Positions 6,008 through 7,624 of a stretch of DNA of 7,624 nt are shown piece after piece. The DNA is taken from contig JACPRR010000006.1 of the NCBI GenBank assembly GCA_016189825.1, positions 1 to 7,624 on the forward strand, read 5' to 3'. Position 1 is the first letter of the stretch; every line of letters starts with the position of its first letter. Under the pieces are notes generated by a model. The model was not told the DNA's origin, did no database searches, and worked only from the letters and a program-made list of their open reading frames with translations. The DNA is from Chloroflexota bacterium. Its GTDB lineage: Bacteria > Chloroflexota > Dehalococcoidia > JACPPY01. A program made the position numbers and the translations under genes.

Positions 6008-6217
6008 CTAGCTCTTGGCCTCTTTCTTTTCCGTCTGCGAGGCCTGGACAGTGGTCTTTTCCGGGGTCTTTTCCGGGCCAGTGTCCTTTTCCTTCCTGAA
6101 CTCCTTGATGCTCTTGCCGATCGCTCCGCCGATCTGGGGCAGCTTGCCTGCGCCGAAGATCAGCAGGACGATAACAAGAATGATGAGAAGCTCCGGCAAC
6201 CCAAAACTCTTGAACAT
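6008..6217 (-). CDS. tatA: Sec-independent translocase subunit TatA
   Basis: The 69-residue protein has the classic TatA layout: a short N-terminus, one membrane helix (about 8-21), the hinge FGAGKLP (21-27), an amphipathic helix (about 28-44) and a charged Lys/Glu-rich tail. TatA assembles at the TatBC receptor to let folded, twin-arginine proteins cross the membrane. The ATG is preceded by a near-perfect AGGAGGT five bases away, the strongest ribosome-binding site in the operon, in line with TatA usually being the most abundant subunit. The gene starts only three bases after the fdhD stop codon. Confidence 0.95.
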   Translation of the reverse strand: MFKSFGLPELLIILVIVLLIFGAGKLPQIGGAIGKSIKEFRKEKDTGPEKTPEKTTVQASQTEKKEAKS

Positions 6218-6220
6218 GTA

Positions 6221-7009
6221 CTACCTCCTATGGCTACACGCCATGCCTTGTTCCTGTGCTCTGACCCGCTGCGGATGCGAGTAGACGGTGAATCGTTCAC
6301 CACGCGCATACCCGATAGCGGTGATACCCAACTTATCGGCGAGCGCAATGGCTCGGTCGGTCGTGGCGCTCCGTGACACCACTACCGGCACTCCCATCCG
6401 CGCCGCCTTACCAATCATTTCTGAAGACATCCGTCCGGTGCTGAGCAGCACGCGGTCGCGCGTCGCGATGCCTCTGAGAAGGCACTCGCCCTGTATCTTG
6501 TCCAGCGTGTTGTGCCTTCCTATGTCCTCGGCAACTGCCACCAGCCCGCTCTCGTCACCAAGGGCCGAGGTATGGAGTCCTCCGTACTCCCGGTGCGTAC
6601 CAGCCGTTTCCAGCAATTGCTTCATGAGCGATTGGACAAGTGCAGGCGATACCGTGAGGTCGGAGGATACGGGCGACTCAGCGTGCCGCCCGGCTGGCGC
6701 CCCGCCACAACCCGAGGTCAATACCCGGGGCGCCGGCAGCGACACCTGGTGGGCCAGCCGAACGTCCGCTTCTTGCTCGTCGTCACAGACCCGGATGGTG
6801 GTCACATCCTTGATGCTCTGGATGAGCCCCTCCGAGTAGAGGAACCCTACGACCAGGAAGTTCATGTTGACGGGTGTGCACAGCACTGTAGCCATCTCGC
6901 GGCCGTTCACGTAGATGGTGAGCGGATTTTCCCGTGGGACTAAAGTGGGTTCTCCGGCCCAAGCCCCGCCCGAGTAGCGAACGCATGTGGTGGCTTCAAC
7001 TGCGCCCAT
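6221..7009 (-). CDS. fdhD: Formate dehydrogenase accessory sulfurtransferase FdhD
   Basis: The 262-residue protein matches FdhD in length and motifs: E.PL.IYVNG (27-36), NFLVVGFLYSEGLI (50-63), SGCGG (99-103), GGLHTSAL (143-150), EDIGRHNTLDK (161-171), STGRMSSEM (190-198) and SRSATT (212-217). FdhD passes sulfur from a cysteine desulfurase to the molybdenum or tungsten bis-MGD cofactor of formate dehydrogenase, a step needed for activity. The sulfur-carrying loop has Cys101, but the second cysteine of the E. coli CGVC motif is replaced here (C-G-G-A). The ATG has AGGA about nine bases upstream. It is the first gene of a minus-strand operon with tatABC, which fits because many respiratory formate dehydrogenases are exported by Tat. 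No structural dehydrogenase gene is in the window. Confidence 0.95.
   Translation of the reverse strand: MGAVEATTCVRYSGGAWAGEPTLVPRENPLTIYVNGREMATVLCTPVNMNFLVVGFLYSEGLIQSIKDVTTIRVCDDEQEADVRLAHQVSLPAPRVLTSGCGGAPAGRHAESPVSSDLTVSPALVQSLMKQLLETAGTHREYGGLHTSALGDESGLVAVAEDIGRHNTLDKIQGECLLRGIATRDRVLLSTGRMSSEMIGKAARMGVPVVVSRSATTDRAIALADKLGITAIGYARGERFTVYSHPQRVRAQEQGMACSHRR
6223..6229 (-). promoter_or_regulatory. tatA Shine-Dalgarno overlapping the fdhD stop codon
   Basis: The minus-strand sequence AGGAGGTAG holds both the tatA ribosome-binding site (AGGAGGT, 6223-6229) and the TAG stop of fdhD (6221-6223). Ribosomes ending fdhD are therefore delivered onto the tatA start, a standard arrangement for translational coupling. 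Confidence 0.75.
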
Positions 7010-7074
7010 CGTTCAAGTCCTGTTCGGATGGGCCGACCTCTTGAAGCTGGCCCCCCGGAAGGTATCGTACAGTC

Positions 7075-7103
7075 ATTATAAGGCCCTGTTGGGGCAACGA
7101 CAA
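7075..7103 (-). promoter_or_regulatory. Sigma-70-type promoter for the fdhD-tatABC operon
   Basis: On the minus strand a perfect TATAAT (-10, 7075-7080) lies 17 bases from TTGTCG (-35, 7098-7103; 4/6 match). The start would be near 7068, leaving a leader of about 58 bases. It is the best promoter match in the window and the only clear one ahead of fdhD, tatA, tatB and tatC. Confidence 0.65.
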
Positions 7104-7115
7104 ACTACGCCGCCT

Positions 7116-7144
7116 TTGAACGGTTTGACATCGTGTGGTATTCT
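7116..7144 (+). promoter_or_regulatory. Sigma-70-type promoter candidate for the tldD-like gene
   Basis: TTGAAC (7116-7121) and TATTCT (7139-7144) are separated by 17 bases, each matching 4/6 of consensus. The -35 box sits 12 bases from the -35 of the divergent fdhD promoter. A perfect TTGACA also occurs at 7125-7130, but no good -10 lies at the right distance. The leader would be about 75 bases. Confidence 0.45.
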
Positions 7145-7187
7145 CATTGTGGAAATTCCCTTTGCGCTGAATGTGTGTTTGCCAGCA

Positions 7188-7205
7188 TCCCGGCTTCTTC
7201 TGGGA
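7188..7205 (+). promoter_or_regulatory. Small hairpin in the leader of the tldD-like gene
   Basis: TCCCGG (7188-7193) pairs with CTGGGA (7200-7205) across a CTTCTT loop, forming six pairs including one G-T wobble. It ends five bases before the GGAG ribosome-binding sequence (7210-7213). The right arm overlaps GGGAAT (7202-7207), which could instead pair with ATTCCC at 7155-7160. A regulatory role is inference. Confidence 0.3.
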
Positions 7206-7225
7206 ATACGGAGTGGATTCAATCC

Positions 7226-7624
7226 ATGAACAAGGTGAGCGGTTCGTTGCATGACGCGTTGCTCGATGCGGTGCGCGGCCACGACGCCGACCATGTAGAA
7301 GTGCGCGTGGATGAAAGCGAGTCGACACAGCTCAGCTACCGCGGCAGACGGCTCGAAGAGGTCGGGCGTTCCTCCGGGCGCGGCGGCTGTGTCCGCGCCC
7401 TGGTGAACGGTGGATGGGCTTTCGCCACGTTCAACGATGTCGAAGACTTGAGGACCAAGGCTGAAGCTGTGGTGAAGCAGGCTAGGATGACAGCGCACGA
7501 GCGGAGCTACTTTGCCCACGTCGATCCCGTGACCGACGTGGTAGAGGCCGGGCGCTCAGGCAGGAGCCACCGGGCGGTTCCCCTGAACACGAAGAAGGAG
7601 CTGCTGGATCGGTACAACGGGATA
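7226..7624 (+). CDS. tldD: TldD/PmbA-family metalloprotease, N-terminal part (runs off the window)
   Basis: The frame is open from the ATG at 7226 to the window end, giving 133 residues without a stop. It shows the TldD N-terminal domain: ADHVEVRVDESESTQLSYRG (21-40), then RRLEEVGRSSGRGGCVRALVNG with a WAFATFND block, and later AVPLNTKKELLDRYN. TldD pairs with TldE/PmbA to form a zinc protease that degrades unfolded peptides and processes small peptide precursors; the zinc-binding HExxxH motif would lie beyond the window. GGAG is 12 bases before the ATG, somewhat far; a GTG at codon 4 has no better site. TldE-type proteins share the fold but this N-terminus is closer to TldD. A tldE partner probably lies further right. 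Confidence 0.85.
   Translation, partial: MNKVSGSLHDALLDAVRGHDADHVEVRVDESESTQLSYRGRRLEEVGRSSGRGGCVRALVNGGWAFATFNDVEDLRTKAEAVVKQARMTAHERSYFAHVDPVTDVVEAGRSGRSHRAVPLNTKKELLDRYNGI

Noticed and set aside
5534..6376. 280-codon plus-strand open frame opposite tatB, tatA and fdhD
   Set aside because: It crosses three confidently assigned genes and has low-complexity Ser/Pro/Leu composition; it is an antisense shadow.

Overview
The window is 7.6 kb of bacterial chromosome, mostly G+C rich, carrying housekeeping genes with an apparent mobile-element edge at its left end. The beta clamp, the B12-type radical SAM protein, the two-domain VOC protein and the compact fdhD-tatABC cluster best fit a member of the Chloroflexota, probably an uncultured Dehalococcoidia. 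That placement rests on remembered family resemblance only; there is no rRNA gene here.

Layout from left to right. 1-342 (+) is the C-terminal tail of a large serine recombinase. By hand count its first 300 bases are about 50% G+C, against roughly 65-70% in the neighbouring dnaN. Its last 26 bases overlap the 3' end of dnaN (317-1450, -), which runs towards it. The dnaN promoter and a hairpin-containing leader lie at 1451-1550. Upstream of dnaN, on the same strand, is a radical SAM gene with a B12-binding-like N-terminal domain (1606-3036, -). Diverging from it are a metallo-beta-lactamase-fold hydrolase (3161-3796, +) and a two-domain VOC/glyoxalase-like protein (3933-4712, +), each with a recognisable promoter-like sequence. 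The right half holds a four-gene minus-strand operon, fdhD (6221-7009), tatA (6008-6217), tatB (5524-5982) and tatC (4779-5564). A 216-bp intergenic region with back-to-back promoters separates fdhD from a tldD-type gene that starts at 7226 and runs off the window.

The clearest functional unit is fdhD-tatABC. FdhD activates molybdenum or tungsten formate-dehydrogenase-type enzymes, and TatABC exports such folded, cofactor-loaded proteins. The operon therefore links cofactor maturation to export, although no formate dehydrogenase structural gene is in the window. The fdhD stop codon lies inside the tatA Shine-Dalgarno region, tatB starts at TTG, and tatC starts inside tatB, all of which point to coupled translation.

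No CRISPR array, rRNA, tRNA or obvious wholly new system is visible. The points most worth a second look are the recombinase tail abutting the dnaN 3' end with an unusual clamp C-terminus, FdhD with only one cysteine in its usual CxxC position, the radical SAM protein lacking the cobalamin-ligand motif, and possible alternative RNA pairings in the dnaN and tldD leaders. There is no gene-free stretch longer than 300 bases.
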